Both the position numbers and the translations under genes were made by a program. Shown here piece by piece: positions 43,339-52,456 of a stretch of DNA of 64,000 nt (position 1 is the first letter of the stretch; each line of letters opens with the position of its first letter). The notes beneath the pieces were generated by a model that saw only the letters and a program-made list of their open reading frames with translations, did not search any database and was not told the DNA's origin. The DNA is from Spirosoma pollinicola (GTDB taxonomy: Bacteria > Bacteroidota > Bacteroidia > Cytophagales > Spirosomataceae), in assembly GCF_002831565.1 (NCBI RefSeq), contig NZ_CP025096.1:3697027-3761026 (forward strand), written 5' to 3'.

Positions 43339-44739
43339 ATGGCTTCACAGTACGATGTAATCGTTGTGGGTAGCGGGCCGGGCGGCTATGTTGCTGCTAT
43401 CCGGGCGTCGCAGCTGGGTATGAAAACGGCCGTCATTGAGCGCGAAAGCCTCGGCGGTATCTGTCTGAACTGGGGTTGTATCCCAACCAAAGCCCTGTTG
43501 AAATCGGCGCAGGTTTTTGAGTATATCAAGCACTCTGCCGACTATGGCATTACCATCTCGGGCGAATCAAAAGCCGATTTTGGTGCTGTTATCAAACGGA
43601 GCCGGGGCGTTGCTGATAGCATGAGCAAGGGCGTTCAGTTCCTGATGAAGAAGAACAAAATTGACGTTATCAATGGCTTCGGCAAAGTAATACCCGGCAA
43701 AAAAGTAGCCGTAACAGCTGCTGATGGCAAGGTTACTGAATATGAAGGTAAACATATCATTATTGCAACGGGTGGCCGAGCACGTGCGCTACCCAGTGTG
43801 CCCATTGATGGCACCAAGGTAATTGAGTACCGTAAGGCAATGTCGCTCGAAAAACGGCCCGATAGCCTTCTGGTAATTGGCTCCGGGGCCATTGGCGTTG
43901 AATTTGCTTATGTATACGCTAGCATGGGTACCAAAGTGACCATCATCGAGTTTCTGCCAAATGTAGTGCCGGTTGAAGATGAAGACATCTCGAAAGAACT
44001 GGCTAAGCAGTACAAAAAACTTGGTATTGATATCTATACAAAGTCGGAAGTAACGAAAGTTGATACCAGCGGTAGCGGTTGCAAGGTGTTTGTGAAAACA
44101 CCGGATGGCGAAAAAACCTTCGACGTTGACCTTGTTCTGTCGGCAGCGGGTGTTGTAGCCAACATCGAAAACATGGGTCTGGAAGAACTCAGTATTTCGG
44201 TTGATCGGGGTAAGATTGTAACGGATGATTATTACCGCACAAACGTTGAAGGTTACTACGCCATTGGCGACGTAACGAAAGGGCAGGCATTGGCGCACGT
44301 AGCCTCGGCCGAAGCAATTATCTGTATCGAGAAAATTGCGGGCTTGCCGCACGTCGAACCCCTGAACTACAACAACATTCCGGGCTGTACGTATTGCACA
44401 CCAGAAATTGCCTCGGTTGGCTACACCGAAAAAGCCGCTCGTGAAGCGGGTTACGAACTTAAAGTAGGTAAATTCCCCTTCTCGGCCTCAGGAAAGGCCA
44501 AAGCTGGCGGTGTACCCGAAGGCTTTGTTAAGGTTATTTTCGATGCCAAATATGGTGAGTTCTTAGGCGCTCACTTCATCGGCTCGAACGTAACGGAAAT
44601 GATTGCTGAGGTTGTGGCTGCCCGTAAATTGGAAACAACGGGTGAGGAAATTCTCAAAACGGTTCACCCGCACCCAACGATGTCAGAAGCCATTAAAGAC
44701 GCTACCGAAGCCGCCTACGGCGAAGCGATTCATCTGTAG
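43339..44739 (+). CDS. lpdA: Dihydrolipoyl dehydrogenase
   Basis: 466 aa. E3 component of pyruvate/2-oxoacid dehydrogenase complexes; it reoxidises dihydrolipoamide with NAD+. FAD site VVGSGPGGYVAAIRA, redox disulfide Cys42/Cys47 (GGICLNWGCIP), NAD site VIGSGAIGVEFAYVYASMG and the dimer-interface His-Glu pair in HPHPTMSEA. Length is normal. Other complex subunits are not adjacent. Confidence 0.96.
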   Translation: MASQYDVIVVGSGPGGYVAAIRASQLGMKTAVIERESLGGICLNWGCIPTKALLKSAQVFEYIKHSADYGITISGESKADFGAVIKRSRGVADSMSKGVQFLMKKNKIDVINGFGKVIPGKKVAVTAADGKVTEYEGKHIIIATGGRARALPSVPIDGTKVIEYRKAMSLEKRPDSLLVIGSGAIGVEFAYVYASMGTKVTIIEFLPNVVPVEDEDISKELAKQYKKLGIDIYTKSEVTKVDTSGSGCKVFVKTPDGEKTFDVDLVLSAAGVVANIENMGLEELSISVDRGKIVTDDYYRTNVEGYYAIGDVTKGQALAHVASAEAIICIEKIAGLPHVEPLNYNNIPGCTYCTPEIASVGYTEKAAREAGYELKVGKFPFSASGKAKAGGVPEGFVKVIFDAKYGEFLGAHFIGSNVTEMIAEVVAARKLETTGEEILKTVHPHPTMSEAIKDATEAAYGEAIHL

Positions 44740-44744
44740 CGTTT

Positions 44745-44786
44745 TGTCTTAGCACTGGTCACCCAGTGCAGCAAGAATGACAAAAA
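44745..44786. repeat. Small imperfect REP-like hairpin after lpdA
   Basis: GCACTGG and CCCAGTGC form a central dyad, flanked by TTTTGTC and GACAAAA. The pattern recalls other palindromes near gene ends in this window but the arms are unequal. Confidence 0.35.
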
Positions 44787-44789
44787 AGA

Positions 44790-44826
44790 ATAAAAGGCCC
44801 CTAGCTTGATACTAGGGGCCTTTTAT
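44790..44826. terminator. Bidirectional intrinsic terminator
   Basis: A perfect 15-bp stem (44790-44804 with 44812-44826) with A/T-runs on both outer ends lies between convergent lpdA and the GT2 gene. Confidence 0.9.
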
Positions 44827-44853
44827 GTCAAACAAAATTATTTTTCAAGAAAT

Positions 44854-45597
44854 TTAAGCCTTCAACACTTTCCAGTTGGCCAGGCCAATTTTTGTCAGGA
44901 AGTACAGGAATGACGTCCGTAAAACGCCAAGTCCATAAATGGAACTGCGTTTGAAGTTAATTGACGATGCTTCTTCAAAATACTTGGTAGGGCAGGTGAC
45001 TTCGCCGATCTCGAAGCCTTTAAAGAAAATCTGAGCCACCATTTCATTATCGAAAATGAAATCGTCGGAGTTGTGTGTGAAGTCCAGACTGCGTAGCACT
45101 TCGCCGGAAAATGCCCGATACCCGGTGTGGTACTCAGACAGTTTTTGATTCATGAGCACATTTTGGGAGAAGGTCAGGAAGCGATTTGCGATGTATTTGT
45201 ACATAGGCATACCGCCCTTTAACGCGCCCTTACCCAAAATTCGTGAGGCAAATACGACCGGATACAAGCCATTTCCGATAATTGAGATGATGGCTGGCAG
45301 TAGTAAGGGTGTGTATTGGTAATCGGGATGAAGCATTACAACGATATCTCCGCCCAGTTCCAACGCCTTGGCATAACACGTTTTCTGGTTGCCGCCGTAT
45401 CCTTTGTTCTTGTCATGACGAATCACATGGCGAATGCCTAACTGCCGGGCTACCTCAACAGTATTATCGGGGCTGGCGTCATCAACTAAAATGACATCGT
45501 CGACTAAATCGAGCGGAATTTCACGGTAAGTGCGTTCCAGCGTCAAGGCTGCCCGGTAGGCAGGCATCACGACAATTACCTTTTTATTATTAAACAT
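44854..45597 (-). CDS. Glycosyltransferase family 2 protein
   Basis: 247 aa GT-A fold. VIVVMPAYRAALTLERTYREIP, VILVDDASPDNTVEVA (nucleotide-binding Asp) and MLHPDYQYTPLLLPAI resemble DPMS-type polyprenyl-phosphate glycosyltransferases; no C-terminal membrane helices are seen. Probably transfers a sugar to a lipid carrier or glycan. A promoter ends only about 5 nt before the ATG, so the transcript may be leaderless. Confidence 0.9.
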   Translation of the reverse strand: MFNNKKVIVVMPAYRAALTLERTYREIPLDLVDDVILVDDASPDNTVEVARQLGIRHVIRHDKNKGYGGNQKTCYAKALELGGDIVVMLHPDYQYTPLLLPAIISIIGNGLYPVVFASRILGKGALKGGMPMYKYIANRFLTFSQNVLMNQKLSEYHTGYRAFSGEVLRSLDFTHNSDDFIFDNEMVAQIFFKGFEIGEVTCPTKYFEEASSINFKRSSIYGLGVLRTSFLYFLTKIGLANWKVLKA

Positions 45598-45602
45598 TAC
45601 AG

Positions 45603-45633
45603 CAAAATTAAGCGGTGGGTGTTATCATGCCAA
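45603..45633 (-). promoter_or_regulatory. Promoter of the GT2 gene, almost leaderless
   Basis: On the minus strand, TTG (45633-45631) and TAATTTTG (45610-45603) are 20 nt apart. The start codon ATG begins at 45597, so the transcription start would lie within a few bases of it. Confidence 0.6.
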
Positions 45634-45741
45634 TAAATAAGACGATTGATGCCGTTTCCTTTGACATATTGGCCGTAGATTTGTTGTTTAATCCAGAGCC
45701 TTATCAAGGCGAAAGCTCGACTGCTTATCTATTTCTTGTTT

Positions 45742-46806
45742 ATGTTATCCAGCGAAACAATATTTTTTCTTGCCTTTGCCGCCTTCGTTCTTTTGATTAT
45801 GGCTCTTGACTTAGGCGCTTTTTCAAAACGTCAAAGTCATGTCGTTCAATTTAAGGAAGCGGCTATCTGGAGTGCAGTTTGGGTTGCGTTATCAATTGCA
45901 TTTTACTTTTTCCTGCAAAACTTCGGCTATCTTGTTCATGGCGTGAACGATATGTCCCGACTTCAGGAAGTTAGAGATAAGTACGCTGAGCACGTTGAAC
46001 TTATACCTAGCAATTTTGCGGCCAGTTTGGCTCGTTTCCAGGCCAATATGTCGCTTGAATATATAACGGGCTATCTGGTCGAGTACTCGCTTTCGGCTGA
46101 TAATATTTTTGTGTTCATCCTCATTTTCAGTTCGTTTGGTGTTCGGGAACGGTATTATAAAAAGATCCTTGTCTGGGGAATTCTGGGTGCCATTATTCTG
46201 CGATTCGTCTTTATTTTCCTTGGGTCAGCCCTGATCCAGCGATTTGAATGGATAATGTATCTGTTCGGAGCCTTTCTGGTCTACACGGGTGTTCAACTGT
46301 TTTTTCAGAAAGATGAAGATGAGAAAATCGAACCGGCTAAGCACCCAGTGGTTCGTTTCGCCAGTAAATATTTGAATGTTTACCACCGCAATGTTACCGA
46401 TAATTTTTTTGTCCGCCGGAAGTCGGACCATAAGCTGTTTGTAACACCACTCTTTCTGATTGTCATTGTCGTCGCCTTTACTGATCTTGTGTTTGCCGTT
46501 GACTCGATTCCGGCCATCTTTTCGATCACAAAAGACCCTTACATTGTCTTCTTTTCGAACGTGTTTGCCATTATGGGCTTACGCTCCATGTTCTTTTTTC
46601 TGTCCAGCATCATGAGCCAATTCCGATTCCTGAAAATAGGTCTGGCCGTATTGCTAACCTTCATTGGTGCGAAAATGCTGGCCGAACACTGGTTGGCCGC
46701 ACATGGCTTTAAGCCTGTTTATTCCTTGTACATTATTGTTGCCATCCTGGGAGTCAGTGTTCTGGCTTCCTGGCTAATACCGGAAAAGAAGGCATCCGAA
46801 GCATAG
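45742..46806 (+). CDS. TerC family membrane protein
   Basis: About 354 aa from ATG 45742; a TTG two codons upstream is a weaker start. Integral membrane protein with about seven to nine helices; the TerC signature is DLVFAVDSIPAIFSITKDPYIVFFSNVFAIMGLRSMFFF, with the earlier SADNIFVFILIFSSF block. Acidic residues in these helices are conserved in TerC/Alx proteins, which are implicated in manganese or calcium export and tellurite tolerance. Metal specificity is inferred from the family. Confidence 0.92.
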   Translation: MLSSETIFFLAFAAFVLLIMALDLGAFSKRQSHVVQFKEAAIWSAVWVALSIAFYFFLQNFGYLVHGVNDMSRLQEVRDKYAEHVELIPSNFAASLARFQANMSLEYITGYLVEYSLSADNIFVFILIFSSFGVRERYYKKILVWGILGAIILRFVFIFLGSALIQRFEWIMYLFGAFLVYTGVQLFFQKDEDEKIEPAKHPVVRFASKYLNVYHRNVTDNFFVRRKSDHKLFVTPLFLIVIVVAFTDLVFAVDSIPAIFSITKDPYIVFFSNVFAIMGLRSMFFFLSSIMSQFRFLKIGLAVLLTFIGAKMLAEHWLAAHGFKPVYSLYIIVAILGVSVLASWLIPEKKASEA

Positions 46807-46863
46807 ATGCGTAAAATTACCTAAGTCGGCAGTCTATGTGTACACTTTCCGTCTGAGAAACGT

Positions 46864-46871
46864 TAGTTTTG
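46864..46871 (+). promoter_or_regulatory. -7 promoter box for the helicase gene
   Basis: TAGTTTTG matches TAnnTTTG, 22 nt before the ATG at 46894. Confidence 0.5.
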
Positions 46872-46893
46872 AGAAAGAGACTTTCCTTATCAG

Positions 46894-49800
46894 ATGACGT
46901 TTGCGCTTGCTGCCGTATTAAAAACATTCCGTCGACGTTTAACGAACCTCAGTAGTCGTAATCGTTCTCTGTTGCTGACCACCTTACCCGCCGGTCAATT
47001 TCTGGATTTAAACGAAACGGACTTTCTGCTCAACAAGCCTTCGTTCACGGTCATTACCGATTTAATTGGTCGTAAAGCGTCAATATCGGTATGCGAAGTC
47101 CTCGACGCCCGGCAGGAGCGAAGCAACGAAGTAAGCCGCAAACTTCGGCGCATTGACCGAACAGCGCGATTTATAGAAGAGGAGCGAGGCACCGAAGACT
47201 TGTATGTAGGCTGGCCATTCGTAAAGGGTAAATTTCTAGACGATTCGGTTGTTCATTGCCCCTTACTCTTCTTCCCGGTGCAACTTTCACGACAGGGCAA
47301 GTTCTGGAAATTAGTTCGTCGGGGTGATGAACTGGCTTTTCTAAATCCAGCATTCGCTTTAGCTTATGGACAATTTAATCAGGTGAAATTGCCTGATGAG
47401 GTCGTTGAAAAGACTGTCGATGAGTTTGATCGGGACCCGCTCGTATTTCGAACCCAACTCTACGAATGGCTCAAAGACAGTCAGCTTGAAATCAACTTTA
47501 ACCCGGACTTATTTACCGATACGCTCCAATTCTTCAATAAACAAAGCTCAAAAGACCTTGGCCAACTCGAACGTACCGGCGAGTTAAAACTGTATCCGGA
47601 AGCCGTACTGGGCATTTTTCCACAGGCGGGGTCTTTTCTTGTGCCAGATTATGACGCATTGATAGCAAAGACCGAGGAACGAGAGTTGAGTAGTGATGAG
47701 CCGCTTAACAATGGCCTTTACCCTTTTTTACCGCCGGATGTCTCCTCAATTCTTGCACCTTACTCCTCACTTCCAGAAAAAAACATTCATACCCCTTTGC
47801 CAATGGATGCGTCGCAGGAAGCGGCCGTTCGGGCTGTTAAGGCCGGGCAATCACTTGTGGTACAGGGGCCTCCCGGTACGGGTAAATCGCAACTTATTGC
47901 CAATTTAATGGCCGATGCCGCTGCGACAGGCAAACGGGTTTTACTGGTTTGCCAGAAACGAGCTGCCCTGGATGTTGTGCAGGAACGCCTTCGGGAAGTG
48001 GGTATGGTTTCCTTTCTGGCGTTGATTCATGATTTTCAGAATGACCGACGTGCTTTGTACACCCAGATTGCAGAGCAGATCGAACAGATTGAGGCCCATC
48101 GAAAGCAAAATAATAGTTTGAACGCCGTTCTGCTCGAACGGGACTTCGATCAGGAAAGTCGCCGTATTGATGAGACAGTTGGAGAGTTGCAGACGTTTAA
48201 AAATGCATTATTTGACACGGCAGAGAGCGGCATATCGGCCAAAGAATTATATCTGACTGCGCCGTTTGCAGATAGTACCCGATCTACTGTGGCGTTAGAG
48301 GATGTTTATCAACAGTTCCACCTGCAAGATGTGGATAACTTTGTTCAACGGCTAACCAGCTTCTCGGCTTATCAACAAGCGTTAGGGGCGGAGCATGTTT
48401 GGGGAAAACGCGTTAGTTTTTCGTCATTTACGAATGCTGATTTAAGCAAAGCCGATCAAATAATTTTGGGCTGGGTCCAACGTCGCCAGAGCGCGAATGA
48501 ACAAATGGCGACCCTGATAGAAAGGCCGTTAGTGCTTGCGGAGTTGGTGGAATGGCAGGCGCATGACTGGGAACTAACCGCCTTGTTAGCCCTGCTGGAT
48601 GTGCCTGATGCCGCGCAACTGTGGGAGATTGTAACTTATTTACGACAAACGCCCAATCATCCGGCACTAACAATTGAGGAATCTCGTCTGGATGAACTAG
48701 CCGATAGCTGGCTTGAGACATTGGCAACACCCGGGCCCGAACGGTCTTTGGTAACAACTGATTTACGCGCTTTTCGGGATCTATTGGACAATGCATTAAC
48801 AGCACGCAATTCATGGGTTAGCTGGAACTGGTGGCAGCTCACAAATGCGGGGAAAACTCAATTGCAGGCGGTAGTGTCGGCCAATAGCCTAAGTCTATCC
48901 GAACCGGATTTGCATACGCTGGCGACTAAGGTTAGCCAGCGGATTCGGCTGGAAGCCATACACCACGAAGCCGCTCCTTTGCTGGCCGGATTATCGCTCG
49001 CTGAATCACCGGCTAGCTTGCGGCTTCTGCGTCATGCCCAGCATCTCACAGAAAGGCTAACTACTCTTGACATCCTCCAACGTCTGCCGACTTCGTTGTG
49101 GCAAACACATGTGCGTTTCGCCGATAGCGTGGGAAAGATTACACAGATCGCTACCGTTGTCGCCCGACAGCAAGCCGATGCGGCCACATATCTTACGGAT
49201 GAACAACTAGCGCAAAGTTGGGCAGGTGATGCGTATGCTACAAAACTTCGTCAAACCCTCCGGCGGGATTTTGATTTGCTGGTTGAGGCCGACCGTTTAC
49301 AGGAAAGTTTTTCGGAGGTAGAGCGTACTGTTGTACAACGCTTAACTGGCCATGAATCAACAAATTGGGTAACTATTTTCCTGGATAGCATTCGGGCAGC
49401 GTGGCTTGACCACATTGAGCGACTATATCCTGAGCTTCGGGGCGTGTCTTCGCTTAAAATAAATCAGTTAGAGCAAACTTTACAGGAGAGTATTCAGCGG
49501 AAAGAGAGCCTGAGCCGCGATAGTTTACTGATTAAACTCCGGGAGCAGACGTATCGAAACTTAACATTCAATCGCTTGAATAATGTAGTTACGTACCGTG
49601 ATTTACTGCATCAGGTAACCAAAAAGCGGAACGTGTGGCCGGTCAGAAAATTGATGGAGTCGTATGCTGATGAAGTATTTAAACTAGTGCCTTGCTGGTT
49701 AGCCTCGCCGGAGTCTGTTTCGGCAATGTTTCCATTACGCGAAGGTTTATTCGATTTGGTTATTTTCGATGAAGCTTCGCAGTGTTTTGCCGAGAATGGG

Positions 49801-50904
49801 GCTCCGGCTATGGCCCGTGGAAAACAGGTCGTTATTACAGGCGACAATCAGCAATTACGCCCAAGTGACTTGTATCGAACACGCCTGGACGATGCCGAAC
49901 CGGATGATGAAACGCCTGCGGCTCTCGAAGTCGAATCGTTGCTCGAACTGGCGGCCCAGCAATTGCCACAAATGTCTCTGACGGAACATTACCGCAGTCG
50001 CTCGCTCGATCTGATTACTTTTTCGAATACCCATTTTTACCAGAACAAATTATCGCTACTGCCGCATTTTGACGATATAAATCGACACGAACCCGCCATT
50101 CGTTATATGAACGTGAAGGGCATATGGCAACAAAACACGAATCCTGTCGAAGCAGAGGCTATTTTGACGCTACTCGATCAACTGGCCGTCGATCTTCCGG
50201 GTCGATCTATCGGTATTGTAACTTTCAACTATACGCAACAGCAGCTAATTCAGGATATGCTGGATAGTAACGCAGTTGAAAAGCCGCAGCCATCAGAAAC
50301 GAATGCTAGCCCGCCAGATAACCATCTCTTCGTCAAAAACATCGAAAACGTTCAGGGCGACGAACGCGATGTAATCATTTTCTCGGTTGGATACGCCCCC
50401 GATGAGCGAGGGCGATTGTCGATGCAGTTTGGGAGTCTGAATGCCAAAGGGGGCGAAAATCGGCTGAATGTAGCCGTTACACGGGCGCGGGAACGTGTCT
50501 ATGTCGTTACCAGCTTATGGCCGGAGCAGCTCACCGTGGCCGATACAGCCAACGAAGGGCCAAAGTTACTGAAAGCGTATTTATCGTATGCGCTGGATGT
50601 GGCCCAGGAGCGTTTTCAGCCAGCACCCAGGGCCGAACAGGTCTTATCAGTTGGCACGTTGCTAAAAAACAAGTTAGCTGAACAACACCCAGCCTGGCAA
50701 CCCGAACTACCCTTTGCAGATTTAACCGTCAAGGCTGCGGATAATACGTATCAATCGCTCATGTTAACAGACGATGATGCGTATTACCAGCAAACGCTGA
50801 AGCAAGCACATGCCTATTTGCCTATTGCCTTAAAAACTCGGAAATGGCCGTTTGAGCGTGCCTGGAGCCGGGAGTTCTGGCGTGATCCTCGTCAGATTGG
50901 TTGA
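46894..50904 (+). CDS. Large SF1 helicase-like protein (DNA2/NAM7 class)
   Basis: 1336 aa. The N-terminus (RLTNLSSRNRSLLLT) resembles DUF4011, seen on many defence-associated SF1 helicases. Walker A GPPGTGKS starts at residue 325; Walker B is VIFDEAS near 957-962; motif III reads ITGDNQQLRPSDLY; motif V VQGDERDVIIFSVGY; motif VI LNVAVTRARERVYV. Between Walker A and B lies a long helical insertion. The C-terminal about 40 residues (ALKTRKWPFERAWSREFW) look like the end of a RecB/Vsr-like nuclease with no complete catalytic set. The substrate may be DNA or RNA. Confidence 0.85.
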   Translation: MTFALAAVLKTFRRRLTNLSSRNRSLLLTTLPAGQFLDLNETDFLLNKPSFTVITDLIGRKASISVCEVLDARQERSNEVSRKLRRIDRTARFIEEERGTEDLYVGWPFVKGKFLDDSVVHCPLLFFPVQLSRQGKFWKLVRRGDELAFLNPAFALAYGQFNQVKLPDEVVEKTVDEFDRDPLVFRTQLYEWLKDSQLEINFNPDLFTDTLQFFNKQSSKDLGQLERTGELKLYPEAVLGIFPQAGSFLVPDYDALIAKTEERELSSDEPLNNGLYPFLPPDVSSILAPYSSLPEKNIHTPLPMDASQEAAVRAVKAGQSLVVQGPPGTGKSQLIANLMADAAATGKRVLLVCQKRAALDVVQERLREVGMVSFLALIHDFQNDRRALYTQIAEQIEQIEAHRKQNNSLNAVLLERDFDQESRRIDETVGELQTFKNALFDTAESGISAKELYLTAPFADSTRSTVALEDVYQQFHLQDVDNFVQRLTSFSAYQQALGAEHVWGKRVSFSSFTNADLSKADQIILGWVQRRQSANEQMATLIERPLVLAELVEWQAHDWELTALLALLDVPDAAQLWEIVTYLRQTPNHPALTIEESRLDELADSWLETLATPGPERSLVTTDLRAFRDLLDNALTARNSWVSWNWWQLTNAGKTQLQAVVSANSLSLSEPDLHTLATKVSQRIRLEAIHHEAAPLLAGLSLAESPASLRLLRHAQHLTERLTTLDILQRLPTSLWQTHVRFADSVGKITQIATVVARQQADAATYLTDEQLAQSWAGDAYATKLRQTLRRDFDLLVEADRLQESFSEVERTVVQRLTGHESTNWVTIFLDSIRAAWLDHIERLYPELRGVSSLKINQLEQTLQESIQRKESLSRDSLLIKLREQTYRNLTFNRLNNVVTYRDLLHQVTKKRNVWPVRKLMESYADEVFKLVPCWLASPESVSAMFPLREGLFDLVIFDEASQCFAENGAPAMARGKQVVITGDNQQLRPSDLYRTRLDDAEPDDETPAALEVESLLELAAQQLPQMSLTEHYRSRSLDLITFSNTHFYQNKLSLLPHFDDINRHEPAIRYMNVKGIWQQNTNPVEAEAILTLLDQLAVDLPGRSIGIVTFNYTQQQLIQDMLDSNAVEKPQPSETNASPPDNHLFVKNIENVQGDERDVIIFSVGYAPDERGRLSMQFGSLNAKGGENRLNVAVTRARERVYVVTSLWPEQLTVADTANEGPKLLKAYLSYALDVAQERFQPAPRAEQVLSVGTLLKNKLAEQHPAWQPELPFADLTVKAADNTYQSLMLTDDDAYYQQTLKQAHAYLPIALKTRKWPFERAWSREFWRDPRQIG

Positions 50905-51103
50905 GGTGGCTGGATAAATGTATTGTATGTCAACGGCTTAATTATATAAGTGCGTATTTTAGTTGGCAGAAAGAATAAGATATACAAACGGGGAATTTCC
51001 CCTTGTTGGGATTAATCTGAATCAGGATATTTGCTTTGCTGAAATTACCGTGAGTGTGTTTAATCACTATCCCGATTAAATTTATTTCCAACTGTTTACT
51101 AAT
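50905..51103 (+). other. Intergenic region after the helicase gene
   Basis: About 200 AT-rich nt. A short palindrome GGGGAATTTCCCC (50990-51002) may be an operator or hairpin; nothing else is convincing. Confidence 0.4.
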
Positions 51104-52021
51104 ATGCTGCGCAACACCCTCATTTTTATGCTTCTGGGTTCTTCAATCCTGACGGGTTGCGCCACGTTAACAAGGTCGCAGGTACAGGCTGTTAACGATT
51201 TTGCTTCACTAGCCAGTCAGGGAGCTGAGTATCCGGAGAAAGTATTGAACAAGGTAATAAATAGTCGATATGACAGTCGGGTATTGCTGGCAAGTCAAAA
51301 TGTATCGTCTGACGCTCCATTAAATTATAGCGCATTGACGGGTCTGTATCAGGCTAAACAAAAGGAATTGGTGCCCGTCAGACGTATAAAAAAAAGCATA
51401 GCTGTAATTAGTGACTATGCACTGGCGTTACAAAATCTATCCTCACCCGATTTTGCTAAAAACGCTGGCGCATCTGCTGATGCGCTGGGAAAGTCGGTAG
51501 ATAATGTAACAACTCGATTGAATACAACTCTCCCGAACACCTCTATTTCGCCAATTGGTAGTGCGTTGAGCAAAACATTAAAGGAAGCGACTGGCCGCTA
51601 TATTGGTTATAAACAAACGAAAGCCATCAAGCAATTTGTTCAACAGGGCGACTCCCTGGTGGGAGCGCTCCTTGGTAGCGCAGAATCCCTGTTGCAAAAT
51701 CAAGCGACTATATTTATCCAGAACGCTCGCCAAGACGACAGTGTCAACGTGGACAACTTATTCCGCTCAATTAGGTCAGATGCCCCTTATGAGCGTTATC
51801 AGCTAGCAGTAAGCAGCTTCGAGCGAATCAACAAAATCAACCAACTTATAGAATTAAATCAGCAGGCTATTCAGGCATTACAACAAATTCGGCTAGCGCA
51901 TAAGGAATTGAAAGACAAGCTACTGGTCAAGCAAAAGCTACTTGACATTGGGAAAGAACTGGGCAGTCTTTATGAATCAGTAAATGATTTGCAAGCTACT
52001 TACAGGGAAATAGACAAATAA
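51104..52021 (+). CDS. Unrecognised helical lipoprotein
   Basis: 305 aa. Lipobox LTGCATL (Cys19) is followed by an almost wholly helical Ser/Ala/Gln-rich protein, with probable coiled coil in the last 80 residues (INKINQLIELNQQAIQALQQ, LGKELGSLYESVND-like). No enzyme motif is visible. It is 11 nt upstream of a small helical gene, so they are probably cotranscribed. I do not recognise the family. Confidence 0.72.
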   Translation: MLRNTLIFMLLGSSILTGCATLTRSQVQAVNDFASLASQGAEYPEKVLNKVINSRYDSRVLLASQNVSSDAPLNYSALTGLYQAKQKELVPVRRIKKSIAVISDYALALQNLSSPDFAKNAGASADALGKSVDNVTTRLNTTLPNTSISPIGSALSKTLKEATGRYIGYKQTKAIKQFVQQGDSLVGALLGSAESLLQNQATIFIQNARQDDSVNVDNLFRSIRSDAPYERYQLAVSSFERINKINQLIELNQQAIQALQQIRLAHKELKDKLLVKQKLLDIGKELGSLYESVNDLQATYREIDK

Positions 52022-52032
52022 ACCGCGTCCTT

Positions 52033-52374
52033 ATGAAAACTGCTCTTATTTCGCTGTTTCAGACCATTAACGATGCAAAGCGCCAGCTCATCGACGAACG
52101 AAATAAAACCCATAGCGATGCTGAATTAGCAAGAATTAGTCAGGCAATAACGCTCCTGGATCAATTGGCCAGCGATATACTGATTTTAGATCTGGTAGCA
52201 CAGGCAGACGAGATAGACGTTCAGGCTCAAGCTATAAGAGACCTGACTGTAAAAATTAATGAGACAACCGCTAACCTTGTTCATATTGCCGCCATTCTCG
52301 ATAACATAACCAACAAACTTGACGGGCTTTTGAAAGCAGCTTCCATTCTAAGCGGAGTTGGTCTTATTGGGTAG
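52033..52374 (+). CDS. Unrecognised small helical protein
   Basis: 113 aa, no signal peptide. It is predicted helical: DAKRQLIDERNKTHSDAELARISQAI, a middle hydrophobic/acidic helix, and a C-terminal helix ending in a glycine-rich hydrophobic tail (AASILSGVGLIG). No known domain. Its TAG lies inside a perfect 41-bp palindrome. Pairing with the lipoprotein upstream suggests a joint function, such as a complex at the membrane, but that is inference. Confidence 0.65.
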   Translation: MKTALISLFQTINDAKRQLIDERNKTHSDAELARISQAITLLDQLASDILILDLVAQADEIDVQAQAIRDLTVKINETTANLVHIAAILDNITNKLDGLLKAASILSGVGLIG

Positions 52375-52456
52375 TCCTCATTTCCCCTAACGTAAATAAG
52401 CCGCGTTCGTCTTGGGACGAACGCGGCTTATTTACGTTAGGGGAAATGAGGACTAC
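52371..52456. repeat. Perfect 41-bp palindrome covering two stop codons
   Basis: Arms 52371-52411 and 52416-52456 are exact inverted copies separated by 4 nt. The left arm contains the TAG of the small helical gene and the right arm the TAG of carA (minus). It can form a very stable hairpin and likely acts as a bidirectional terminator. Confidence 0.93.

Noticed and set aside
46894..50904. Named defence system (Zorya, Mokosh, Hhe) for the large helicase
   Set aside because: The diagnostic partner genes or domains (motor-channel genes, PLD nuclease, complete nuclease end) are not present; only a general SF1 helicase call is supported.
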